Shown here: positions 43,827-51,644 of the stretch, in pieces
Layout: the number at the start of each line of letters is the position of its first letter
Position numbering within the stretch: the first letter of the stretch is position 1
NCBI RefSeq assembly: GCF_014699035.1
Contig: NZ_JACXAA010000011.1
Span: 62,001-126,000, forward strand
DNA from: Spirosoma validum
GTDB lineage: Bacteria; Bacteroidota; Bacteroidia; Cytophagales; Spirosomataceae
Direction: 5' to 3'
DNA: 64,000 nt
Notes under the pieces: generated by a model
Seen by the model: the letters and a program-made list of their open reading frames with translations, nothing else
The model's database searches: none
Told to the model about the DNA's origin: nothing
Position numbers and translations under genes: made by a program

Positions 43827-46034
43827 TTACGAATTGTGCAACATGCCATCGCCCGTAGCCAGATTGGATGACACTGGCAGGATAAAAATAAACGTAGTGC
43901 CTTCGCCCGCGCCGGAGTGAACCTCATACCGTCCTTTGATCAGGTCCATTCGCGCCTGAATATTCCGTAGGCCCATACCCGTAGCGTCGGCTGGATTCAT
44001 ACCACAACCGTTATCTTTCACGATCATATTCAGTTCATTATTGAACCGACGGAACAGAATATCGGCCTCGGTGGCTTCCGAGTGACGGATAATATTGCTA
44101 CAAAGCTCAATACAAATCGAATAGAGATTAAATTCGGCCGTTTTCCCCAATCGCGGCAGGGCGGCAATGTCTAAATGAAAGGTCGTCTTTTGCGACAAAT
44201 TAAGCTTGGTAACCAGTCGGGTTAAAGCTTCTGATAACCCTTGTTTTTCCAGTTCATCAGGTTGCAGATTGTGGGATAAGTAACGAATCTCGGCGAAAGC
44301 TTCTTTGGTCATGTTGAGCAGATTGTGATAAATCTGCTGCTCCCGATCGGCCATGTGCGTAGGATTCAACGCCGACAAACTCATCTTAATAGCCGATAAC
44401 AGGCCACCAAGACTATCGTGTAAATCGGCCGCCATCCGCTTACGTTCAAGCGTTTGTCCGCGTAGCAAAGCCTCTTCAATCTCCCGGTTTTTAGCCCGCA
44501 ACTGGTCGTTAGCCAGCTTTAATTCAATCGTCCGGGCCAAGACTTTGTCTTCCAGGCCCTGATTAAGTACTTCAATTTCACGCTTTTGCCGGTCAATCAA
44601 GCGGTTTTTACGGTAATAAACAGCCAGAAAAACCAGCAGCATCGCCAGACCTCCCACCAGGATAACCCGCATCAGATGTTCCTGCTCAATGTCGTGATTA
44701 AGTTTATCAATATTGACCTGGTGCTCTAGCTGGCTACGTTGCGAATCGGCCCGCAACCGTTCTGTTTCAATACGTTGCTGAAGCTGGCTCATCCGTGCTT
44801 CCCCCGCTAGTTGTTCGTGTTCAGCTTCTGCTTTTAACCGATCAACTTCAGCTTGCCGCCGTACATTGATCAACTGCTGTTGCTGAATTAATCGGTCTTT
44901 ATCAGCCTTTGTCCGAACCTGATTAATGTCGTATTTCTTCTGCACCGCCGATAGCTCCTCCAGGCGCTTAAGCGTATTGATGCTATCACGGAGCGTACTA
45001 TAATCTTCGTACATAGCCAGCGCCTGAACAGGCTGATTAGCCAGTCTATAGGCTCGGTAAAGAGCCAGGGTAGCCATTTGACGGATACGTCGGTATCCCG
45101 CTTCCCGAGCCACTACCAACGCCTTTTCGCCAAAATCTATGGCTAGAGTGGGCTGATTGGTTAACGTATAACATTCAGCCAATCGCGCCCAGACGGATGC
45201 CTGACCCAATTTGTCATGAAGTTGCGTCCAGACGGCTAATGCGTTTTCAAAGTACGTGATCGCCTGCTGCGGTTCACGACGGCTAACAGAAAAATCACCC
45301 AGGCGTTCATTTGCATAGCCAATGTTTATCTGCGAATGAGCCTCTACCGCCATTTGCCGACTCGTTTCGTATTGCTTACGTGCTAGTTCATACTGCTCCT
45401 GAATTTCATAAACCTCACCCATCTGCGTGATCGCTTGGCTAGTCAGAAGCTTCCGATTTTTGGCCGTTAAGGACGTATTATTACCTAGCAGTTTCAGCGA
45501 GAGTTGATAATTAGTCAGGGCATTATTATACTCCTTCAAGAGCAAATAAATATCGCCCATATTCATCTGTACCTGCCAGCGTGGAGAACTCTCAGGAGGT
45601 AATTTTGCGCATAGTTCTGAGGCTCGCTGATTGATCTGCAGTGCTTTTGGATAATCACCCTTTACCGTTCGTACGTAATGCTCCTGTAGCATCATACCCC
45701 GTACAGCATAAAGAATATTGTGATAGGTTAACGCCCGTTCTTCCAGAACTTTAGCGTAAAGGAAGCTACTGTCGCGTTGCGTTCCACGCATTTGCTTAAA
45801 AACAAGCGACATGAAACGCAATCCCTCCAGTCGTAACGTATCATTACGCAGAGTACGCGGCAGTCGTTTAGATAGCTGCTGATGGACTCGGCCAAGGCTC
45901 AGCAAACTATCCATATAGGCCTCATCACCCCGCCGGTCAAAATTCAGTTCCGGTAGTGTGAGAATTCCCTGCCCCAGGCAAGTGAAACACCAGCCGAATG
46001 CTATAATTCCAATCCAAAATGATCTCATAGTCAC
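43827..46034 (-). CDS. TPR-containing sensor histidine kinase (HisKA_3 type), orphan
   Basis: 735 residues: signal peptide (1-21), TPR-like helical repeats (about 155-350) in the periplasm, a long coiled coil (about 355-450), one transmembrane segment (456-474), a cytoplasmic coiled linker, then HisKA_3 with phospho-acceptor His539 in AADLHDSLGGLLSAIKMSL. The HATPase has CSNIIRHSEA (N-box) and DNGCGMNPADATGMGLRNI. The arrangement matches Bacteroidota TPR-type sensors that respond to envelope or nutrient signals through LuxR-type regulators. No response regulator is encoded beside it. The 505-base region upstream is shared with an ECF sigma factor gene in the opposite direction. Confidence 0.93.
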   Translation of the reverse strand: MTMRSFWIGIIAFGWCFTCLGQGILTLPELNFDRRGDEAYMDSLLSLGRVHQQLSKRLPRTLRNDTLRLEGLRFMSLVFKQMRGTQRDSSFLYAKVLEERALTYHNILYAVRGMMLQEHYVRTVKGDYPKALQINQRASELCAKLPPESSPRWQVQMNMGDIYLLLKEYNNALTNYQLSLKLLGNNTSLTAKNRKLLTSQAITQMGEVYEIQEQYELARKQYETSRQMAVEAHSQINIGYANERLGDFSVSRREPQQAITYFENALAVWTQLHDKLGQASVWARLAECYTLTNQPTLAIDFGEKALVVAREAGYRRIRQMATLALYRAYRLANQPVQALAMYEDYSTLRDSINTLKRLEELSAVQKKYDINQVRTKADKDRLIQQQQLINVRRQAEVDRLKAEAEHEQLAGEARMSQLQQRIETERLRADSQRSQLEHQVNIDKLNHDIEQEHLMRVILVGGLAMLLVFLAVYYRKNRLIDRQKREIEVLNQGLEDKVLARTIELKLANDQLRAKNREIEEALLRGQTLERKRMAADLHDSLGGLLSAIKMSLSALNPTHMADREQQIYHNLLNMTKEAFAEIRYLSHNLQPDELEKQGLSEALTRLVTKLNLSQKTTFHLDIAALPRLGKTAEFNLYSICIELCSNIIRHSEATEADILFRRFNNELNMIVKDNGCGMNPADATGMGLRNIQARMDLIKGRYEVHSGAGEGTTFIFILPVSSNLATGDGMLHNS

Positions 46035-46539
46035 ATACAGCCTGAGGAATAGCTGATATGAAGCCCTAAAGTAACGATTTCTATCAGTAAATCAATTGGT
46101 TGCATGAAATTACCTTGGCGTATATCCCGTAGGTAACTGTATCTTTGGCGACCGTTCCCAAATCTTTTACAATAAAAAATAAGTCGCCCCTATTTTTATG
46201 GCTTTTTAATTCTATCTTAGCTAAGAAGAAAAATTTGAGACTAAAATTAAACGAATGCGTCTAATCAGGAATCTATACTACAGCAACAGACGTAAGTACA
46301 ATTATTTCTACGAATAAGCTAGGTTTGGCAAAAAAAGGGAAAGTTGCAATTTTCTTTTACACAAAATGAATTTTTCGAAGAAAGAATGACCGTTAAGCAG
46401 ATTTTTCACCCTGTTTATTTGCATTTAACGAGTTTTTTTTCGTATTTTTAATGCTGGATTCAATAATTTTTTACAAAAACATAACCACGCTATACACTAT
46501 CGGAACACTGCTCTACGTTACCTAATTGTCTTACTGAAA
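46035..46539. promoter_or_regulatory. Divergent promoter region, TPR kinase and ECF sigma
   Basis: 505 bases, strongly AT-rich, with no supported gene. It must contain promoters for both directions. Only frames of 7 and 21 codons occur around 46366-46455, and I do not regard them as genes. Confidence 0.4.
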
Positions 46540-47139
46540 ATGGAAAAAGCCCAGGTAAACGACAGTGAGTTGATTTCCCTGTATATCCGTGGTAATGAAA
46601 AAGCCTTTGCAAAACTAGTGCAACGGCACAAATCGAAGATTTACACGACTATCTATCTGATCGTTAAAGATCAGTACATAGCAGAAGACTTGATGCAGGA
46701 CACGTTCATCAAAGCCGTGGACACGCTCAAGTCGGGTAAATACAACGAGGAGGGAAAATTCTTACCCTGGATCATCCGAATTGCTCACAACTTGGCGATT
46801 GACTATTTCCGAAAAGATAAACGCTACCCCAGTGTGGTGTTTGAAGACGGAAGCAGTGTGTTTAACACGCTTGAGTTTGCGGAAGATTCAGTAGAATCGC
46901 TCCAGATTCGACAGGAAACACACGAGCATTTGCGCGAATTGATTCAGCGGTTGCCGGAACAACAGCGTCAGGTGCTCATTATGCGGCACTACGAGGAAAT
47001 GAGTTTCCAGGAGATTGCCGATGCAACCGGTGTCAGCATCAACACGGCTTTGGGACGTATGCGTTACGCGCTGATCAATCTGCGCAAACAACTGAGCAAA
47101 CGTTCGCCGAGTTATGATAAAAACATTTACCCAAGATGA
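46540..47139 (+). CDS. ECF-family RNA polymerase sigma factor
   Basis: 199 residues. Sigma-70 region 2 is at about 10-75 (GNEKAFAKLVQRHKSKIY, KDQYIAEDLMQDTFIKA) and region 4 at about 135-190 (LPEQQRQVLIMRHYEEMSFQEIA, SINTALGRMRYALINLRKQL). The linker is short, as in ECF factors. It would direct RNA polymerase to a stress-type regulon. Its 3' end overlaps the next small gene by 26 bases, a usual arrangement for sigma and its regulator. Confidence 0.96.
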   Translation: MEKAQVNDSELISLYIRGNEKAFAKLVQRHKSKIYTTIYLIVKDQYIAEDLMQDTFIKAVDTLKSGKYNEEGKFLPWIIRIAHNLAIDYFRKDKRYPSVVFEDGSSVFNTLEFAEDSVESLQIRQETHEHLRELIQRLPEQQRQVLIMRHYEEMSFQEIADATGVSINTALGRMRYALINLRKQLSKRSPSYDKNIYPR

Positions 47140-47365
47140 TGTAGTCCGGTATGTATATGAGGAGACCTCCCCAGAAGAGAGCTTACTCATTGAAGACGCC
47201 CTGATGGCTGAACCGGATCTGATGACGTTCTTCCTCGAAGCTCTTGAATTAAGAGCGTTGATGAATAAGATCGAACGCCAGCCCCGGACAAGTACGGTCG
47301 AGGCCATTCTGAATTATTCCCAAAATCATCCCGCAAACCCATCCGCCCGATTACAAAAATCGTAG
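47114..47365 (+). CDS. Small acidic protein coupled to the ECF sigma gene
   Basis: 83 residues, acidic overall, with no membrane segment. Starts MIKTFTQDDVVRYVYEET, then EESLLIEDALMAEPDLMTFFLEALELRALMN and a basic, unstructured tail. The start lies inside the sigma frame, so translation is coupled. Possibly a soluble sigma modulator of the kind found after ECF genes in Cytophagales. No anti-sigma HxxxCxxC zinc motif is seen. Confidence 0.75.
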   Translation: MIKTFTQDDVVRYVYEETSPEESLLIEDALMAEPDLMTFFLEALELRALMNKIERQPRTSTVEAILNYSQNHPANPSARLQKS

Positions 47366-47493
47366 CGGGCAGATGGGTTTGTTCCGTGGCGTAGCTATCA
47401 AGCTACTTAGCCGAAGATTAAATTGTAGTGTTTAATTTGCACTTCAATTTAGCCTTCGGCTACACGTCTTTCGGGCTGTGTTACGTATTTACT

Positions 47494-48177
47494 ATGCAAA
47501 AAAAAGAACGGTTCCGTAGATTTCTTGATTATTTCACACAACATTACCCCGAACCAAAAACCGAACTTCATTTCAACAATTCCTACGAATTACTTGTCGC
47601 CGTTATTCTCTCAGCCCAGTGTACGGATAAACGAATAAATCAAATATCGCCTGCTCTTTTTGCCCGATTCCCCGAACCCGAATCATTGGCAGCGGCTTCG
47701 GTAGATGAAGTCTTTAGCTATATCCGTAGTGTTTCTTACCCCAATAACAAGGCGAAACACCTGGTCGGAATGGCCAAAACGCTAATGGAACAGTTTGGAG
47801 GGGAAATTCCGGCAACGCTCGACGAATTACAGACATTGCCCGGCGTTGGGCGTAAGACAGCTCACGTAATTTTGTCGGTGGTCTATAATGAACCAACGAT
47901 GGCCGTTGACACGCACGTATTTCGAGTCTCACATCGACTTGGTCTGGCTCCGTTAACGGCCACTACGCCCTTGGCAGTCGAAAAAGCTTTAATGGCACAT
48001 ATTCCGAAACAATACGTCCCCAAAGCGCACCATTGGCTTATTCTGCACGGTCGTTACATTTGTCTGGCTCGTACACCTAAATGTGCGGAATGCCAGTTAC
48101 GGGATTTCTGTAAATACTATGAGAACCAAGCTTTAACGGATTCAGGGATAAAGCAGATTATGATTCAACGAAAGTGA
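47494..48177 (+). CDS. nth: Endonuclease III
   Basis: From ATG 47494 the protein has 227 residues, the usual length; the upstream in-frame extension is not homologous to Nth. Seen are the helix-hairpin-helix LPGVGRKTAHVIL (catalytic Lys), AVDTHVFRVSHRLGL (catalytic Asp) and the [4Fe-4S] loop with C-x6-C-x2-C-x5-C (CLARTPKCAECQLRDFC). It excises oxidised pyrimidines and nicks abasic sites in base excision repair. The last codons form part of a hairpin with the downstream intergenic sequence. Confidence 0.97.
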   Translation: MQKKERFRRFLDYFTQHYPEPKTELHFNNSYELLVAVILSAQCTDKRINQISPALFARFPEPESLAAASVDEVFSYIRSVSYPNNKAKHLVGMAKTLMEQFGGEIPATLDELQTLPGVGRKTAHVILSVVYNEPTMAVDTHVFRVSHRLGLAPLTATTPLAVEKALMAHIPKQYVPKAHHWLILHGRYICLARTPKCAECQLRDFCKYYENQALTDSGIKQIMIQRK

Positions 48178-48215
48178 TTAATCTGTTTTATCCCTGAATC
48201 CGTTAAAGCTTGGTT
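48124..48215. terminator. 37-bp hairpin whose left arm is the nth 3' end
   Basis: 48124-48160 and 48179-48215 are reverse complements over 37 bp with one mismatch, loop 18 bases. The left arm is coding (C-terminal residues around NQALTDSGIKQI) and the right arm reaches 5 bases from the ndk stop. Probable bidirectional terminator between two convergent genes. Confidence 0.75.
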
Positions 48216-48219
48216 CTAA

Positions 48220-48639
48220 CTAATATTGCTCCGTCCCGGAAAAGAAGAAGCTACCTTCGATTTCAGCATTTTCGTCTGAATCGGAGCCATGAATGGCATT
48301 CGCTTCGAGCGACTTGGCATATAGTTTACGGATCGTACCTTCTTCTGCCTGAGCTGGATTAGTTGCACCAATCAGTTTACGAAAATCGGCTACGGCGTTT
48401 TCTTTTTCGAGGATCATCGGTACAATCGCCCCTGAAGACATATATGTCCGTAAATCGTTGTAGAAAGGCCGTTCGCGGTGAACGGCATAAAATTGACCAG
48501 CCCGTTCAGTTGTCAGCTGCGTTTTTTTGATTGCTACAATACGGAAACCCGCTTCTTCAATTTGTTTGATAATTGCTCCTGTATATCCCGATTCTACAGC
48601 ATCGGGCTTAATCATTGTAAACGTGCGATTCGTTGCCAT
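48220..48639 (-). CDS. ndk: Nucleoside-diphosphate kinase
   Basis: From ATG 48639 the protein has 139 residues, the canonical length; the longer frame overlapping the nrnA leader is discarded. Signature segments are [35 protein letters not shown] and the active-site His117 in [15 protein letters not shown]. It transfers phosphate from ATP to other nucleoside diphosphates through a phospho-His. Convergent with nth. Confidence 0.98.
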   Translation of the reverse strand: MATNRTFTMIKPDAVESGYTGAIIKQIEEAGFRIVAIKKTQLTTERAGQFYAVHRERPFYNDLRTYMSSGAIVPMILEKENAVADFRKLIGATNPAQAEEGTIRKLYAKSLEANAIHGSDSDENAEIEGSFFFSGTEQY

Positions 48640-48790
48640 CCTAAGTCGTTGTATCGAATTTTGGTTGCCTTTCTTAAGGCGGGCGCAAAGGTAAGTACTT
48701 TCATCTAAAATGCCACGTCGATCAACAAGCCAACGGGTAAGCAAATTATTCGTACTTTTGGGTTTCGATTGTGGCTACGGCCGTTTGTGT

Positions 48791-49807
48791 ATGCAAGACA
48801 TTGAAGCGATTGGCGCGGTTATTAGTCAACCCCAGACCGTTCTGATTACGACTCACCAAAATCCCGATGCTGATGCGATGGGGTCATCATTGGGACTGGC
48901 GGGCTATCTTCGCAAAAAAGGCCACCGGGTCACGGTTGTGACGCCAACTGATTATTCGCAAAATTTACACTGGCTTTCGGGTAACGACGACGTAATTGCC
49001 TTTGATGAAAAAGTGCGGGTTTCGGTCAATCAATTAATAAACGAAACCGACGTAATTTTTTGTCTTGATTTTTCGAGCCTTGATCGCATCCGCGAGCTTG
49101 CACCAATGGTCAGGCAATCACGCGCTCGCAAGATATTAATTGATCATCATCTGGAACCGGAGTCGTTTGCCGATTTAGCTCTATGGGACCCTATAGCGGC
49201 TGCTACGGCTGAATTAGTGTTTCGGCTTATCATCGAGTTAGGCGATAAAGATCTGATTGATATTCCTATCGCTGAATGTCTGTATTCAGGATTGATGACG
49301 GATACAGGTTCATTCCGCCATTCAAATACGACGGGGAACGTTCATCGAATGGCAGCTGAATTAGTTGATCTTAAGATTGATGTCAGTAGTATCCATCGAC
49401 GCATTTTCGATAACGTAACGCTCGATAAGTTTCGGTTGCTGGGTTACGTATTGAATGAAAAATTAAAAGTGTTACCGCAGTATAAGTTTGCTTATATCAC
49501 CCTGACAGATGCCGAATTAAAACGCTATCGTTCAAAAACCGGCGATACGGAAGGCATGGTCAATTACGCATTAGCGGTAGAAGGTGTTGTCATGGCCGCA
49601 ATCCTGATTGATCGGGTCGATGAAATTCGGTTATCCTTCCGCTCCGTCGGCGATTTCTCCGTACGTGATTTAGCCAGCAAGCATTTTGACGGAGGAGGGC
49701 ACCGAAGTGCAGCTGGTGGGCGTAGTAAACTCTCGCTGGCAGAAACGGAACAAAAACTTTTGGCTATTATCCCTGAATACCAACAGCAGTTATTGGAAAC
49801 AGTTTGA
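48791..49807 (+). CDS. nrnA: DHH/DHHA1 phosphoesterase (NrnA-type oligoribonuclease/pAp phosphatase)
   Basis: From ATG 48791 the protein has 338 residues. N-terminal DHH domain: TTHQNPDADAMGSS (metal Asp residues), CLDFSSLDRI and LIDHHLEPESF (DHH motif). C-terminal DHHA1 domain: RLSFRSVGDFSVRDLA and FDGGGHRSAAGG. This is the NrnA/RecJ-like cytosolic enzyme that degrades nano-RNA and dephosphorylates 3'-phosphoadenosine 5'-phosphate. Divergent from ndk, 151 bases between starts. Confidence 0.93.
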   Translation: MQDIEAIGAVISQPQTVLITTHQNPDADAMGSSLGLAGYLRKKGHRVTVVTPTDYSQNLHWLSGNDDVIAFDEKVRVSVNQLINETDVIFCLDFSSLDRIRELAPMVRQSRARKILIDHHLEPESFADLALWDPIAAATAELVFRLIIELGDKDLIDIPIAECLYSGLMTDTGSFRHSNTTGNVHRMAAELVDLKIDVSSIHRRIFDNVTLDKFRLLGYVLNEKLKVLPQYKFAYITLTDAELKRYRSKTGDTEGMVNYALAVEGVVMAAILIDRVDEIRLSFRSVGDFSVRDLASKHFDGGGHRSAAGGRSKLSLAETEQKLLAIIPEYQQQLLETV

Positions 49808-49827
49808 TAATTAGTTTGGGGTTCGTT

Positions 49828-49875
49828 GTTCGTAGTTGCCAACAACCACAAACCTTAAAATAACCAACTACGAAC
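49828..49875 (+). terminator. Weak hairpin, 11-bp arms
   Basis: 49828-49838 and 49865-49875 are reverse complements with a 26-base loop, between nrnA and the FKBP gene on the same strand. No T tract, so activity is uncertain. Confidence 0.35.
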
Positions 49876-49905
49876 TCATTTTTAGATAAACAGTCTATTA
49901 TTCTC

Positions 49906-50826
49906 ATGTCTCTTAAAAATTTAGGCAAAGCCGCCCTAATTGTCGCTGTAGTAGCGGCTTGCGGTAAAAACCGCCAACAGGTGACGGACAACGGCCTGAA
50001 GTACCAAATTCACGAACAGTCGGAAGGAACTCGTAAGGGCAAGGTTGGCGATATTCTAACGCTACATCTTACGCTGATGAATAGCAAAGATTCTATTCTA
50101 CGCGACACGCACAAAGAAGGCGCACCATTTCAGATGTTGTTGCAGGTGCCACCCTTTAAGGGAAGTTATGAAGAGGGTTTAACCATGCTGGGTAAAGGTG
50201 ATAGTGCTACGTTCTATGTTAGCGCTGACTCGCTCTTTACCAAGGCAATGCAACCCTTTCCTCCGGGTGTTCAGAAAGGTACCGACATTGGTATTGCGGT
50301 GAAAATTCTGAATGTCCAGACAGAGGACGAATACAAAAAACAGCAGGCTGCTGATGCTGATAAACAGAAAGGTATCGACGAGAAAGTCATTGCCGATTAT
50401 GTGGCTAAAAACGGTCTGGCCGGTAAAGCAAAGAAGACGGCTTCGGGCGTATACTACGTAGTGACCCAACCTGGCGCAGGGGCAATGCCTCAGCGTGGAG
50501 ATGTTGTTCAGGTACATTACGCGGGCAAATTGTTGAATGGTAAAGAATTCGACAATTCACGAAAAAACCCACAGGCAGGTGGTAAACCAGCTCAGTTTCA
50601 GATTGGCGTCGGTATGGTCATTCCAGGCTGGGAAGAGGGTATCATGCAAATGCACAAAGGTGAGAAAGCTACGCTGATCATTCCGTCGACCCTTGCTTAT
50701 GGCTCACGAGGCAGTCAGGGTGCCATTCCGCCTAATTCGGTGCTTCTGTTTGATATCGATCTGATCGACATTCAGAAAGGTCAACCAACACAGCCGGGAA
50801 TGCCTCAACCTCAACCAGGTCGATAA
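49906..50826 (+). CDS. FKBP-type peptidyl-prolyl isomerase lipoprotein, two-domain
   Basis: 306 residues. Lipobox VVAAC puts the lipidated Cys at about 19-20. A diverged FKBP-like domain (about 28-150, GDILTLHLTLMNSKDS, GLTMLGKGDSATFYVSADS) precedes a linker rich in Lys/Gln and a canonical FKBP domain (about 190-295, GDVVQVHYAGKLLNGKEFDNS, VIPGWEEGIMQMHKGEKATLIIPSTLAYG). A Pro/Gln tail ends the protein. It isomerises prolyl bonds at the cell envelope. The intrinsic terminator at 50856-50887 follows. Confidence 0.93.
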   Translation: MSLKNLGKAALIVAVVAACGKNRQQVTDNGLKYQIHEQSEGTRKGKVGDILTLHLTLMNSKDSILRDTHKEGAPFQMLLQVPPFKGSYEEGLTMLGKGDSATFYVSADSLFTKAMQPFPPGVQKGTDIGIAVKILNVQTEDEYKKQQAADADKQKGIDEKVIADYVAKNGLAGKAKKTASGVYYVVTQPGAGAMPQRGDVVQVHYAGKLLNGKEFDNSRKNPQAGGKPAQFQIGVGMVIPGWEEGIMQMHKGEKATLIIPSTLAYGSRGSQGAIPPNSVLLFDIDLIDIQKGQPTQPGMPQPQPGR

Positions 50827-50855
50827 TCCGTTCCGTTATTTTTTATTTCTTTATT

Positions 50856-50887
50856 AAGCCGTTTGCAGTTATGCCTGTGAACGGCTT
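50856..50887 (+). terminator. Intrinsic terminator
   Basis: An 8-bp stem AAGCCGTT/AACGGCTT (50856-50863 with 50880-50887), followed by a T tract, directly before the RdgB gene. Confidence 0.85.
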
Positions 50888-50899
50888 TTTTTGTCTTCT

Positions 50900-51481
50900 A
50901 TGGAACTCTGCTTTGCAACCAACAACCAACATAAATTAGAGGAAGTCTCCGCTCAACTTGGCGATACGTTCATGCTTAAAACGCTGAGCAATGTCGGCTG
51001 TACGGAAGAATTGCCCGAAACCTCTGGTACTATTGCCGGTAATTCGCGGCAGAAAGCGGATTATGTCTGGACACACTTCGGCATTTCCTGTTTCGCAGAC
51101 GATTCGGGTCTGGAGGTAGAAGCCCTAGACGGCGAGCCTGGTGTTGACTCTGCTTTTTACTCAGGGAGCCGTGATTTTGGAAAGAATATTCAAAAACTTT
51201 TAGCCAATCTTGCCAGCAAACCGAACCGGAAAGCTCAGTTTATTACAGTTTTTACGCTGGTACTACACGGCGTTGAACACCAGTTCGAAGGTACGATACA
51301 AGGTCAGATTCTTACAGAGCCTCGGGGCACGGGTGGCTTTGGATATGATCCCGTTTTTCTGCCGGACGGTTATGACCGTACATTCGCCGAGATGAGTATC
51401 GACGAGAAAACGACTATTAGCCATCGGTCGCGGGCCCTGGCTAAAATGATAGCGTATCTGGAAAAGCAAGTTATTACGTAA
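50900..51481 (+). CDS. rdgB: RdgB/HAM1-type XTP/dITP diphosphatase
   Basis: 193 residues from ATG 50900 (a TTG nine bases upstream is also open in frame). Motifs: CFATNNQHKLEEV (substrate-binding), CFADDSGLEVEAL (metal Asp), GTGGFGYDPVFLP and KTTISHRSRALAKM. It hydrolyses non-canonical purine triphosphates to keep them out of DNA and RNA. Only 12 bases follow the terminator of the FKBP gene. Confidence 0.96.
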   Translation: MELCFATNNQHKLEEVSAQLGDTFMLKTLSNVGCTEELPETSGTIAGNSRQKADYVWTHFGISCFADDSGLEVEALDGEPGVDSAFYSGSRDFGKNIQKLLANLASKPNRKAQFITVFTLVLHGVEHQFEGTIQGQILTEPRGTGGFGYDPVFLPDGYDRTFAEMSIDEKTTISHRSRALAKMIAYLEKQVIT

Positions 51482-51576
51482 TGTATCGTAATTGGAAAGC
51501 CGCGTAGGTAAAAATCTATTGAGCCATCATTAAATTTTTAGCGTTTGGCCATACGACATTCCAGTCGCGCTATTGA

Positions 51577-51631
51577 TTTCACATAAAAATGCCCTCACTT
51601 GGCGAACAAGTGAGGGCATTTTTATGTGAAA
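51577..51631. terminator. Bidirectional terminator, perfect 25-bp stem, GCGAA loop
   Basis: 51577-51601 and 51607-51631 are exact reverse complements with the 5-base loop GCGAA and A/T runs within the stem. It lies between convergent rdgB and the PpiD-like gene. Confidence 0.88.
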
Positions 51632-51644
51632 CCGGTTCGAATGA

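Noticed and set aside
46366-46455. Two tiny overlapping frames (7 and 21 codons) upstream of the ECF sigma gene
   Set aside because: Too short, AT-driven and without support; could be chance in AT-rich DNA.
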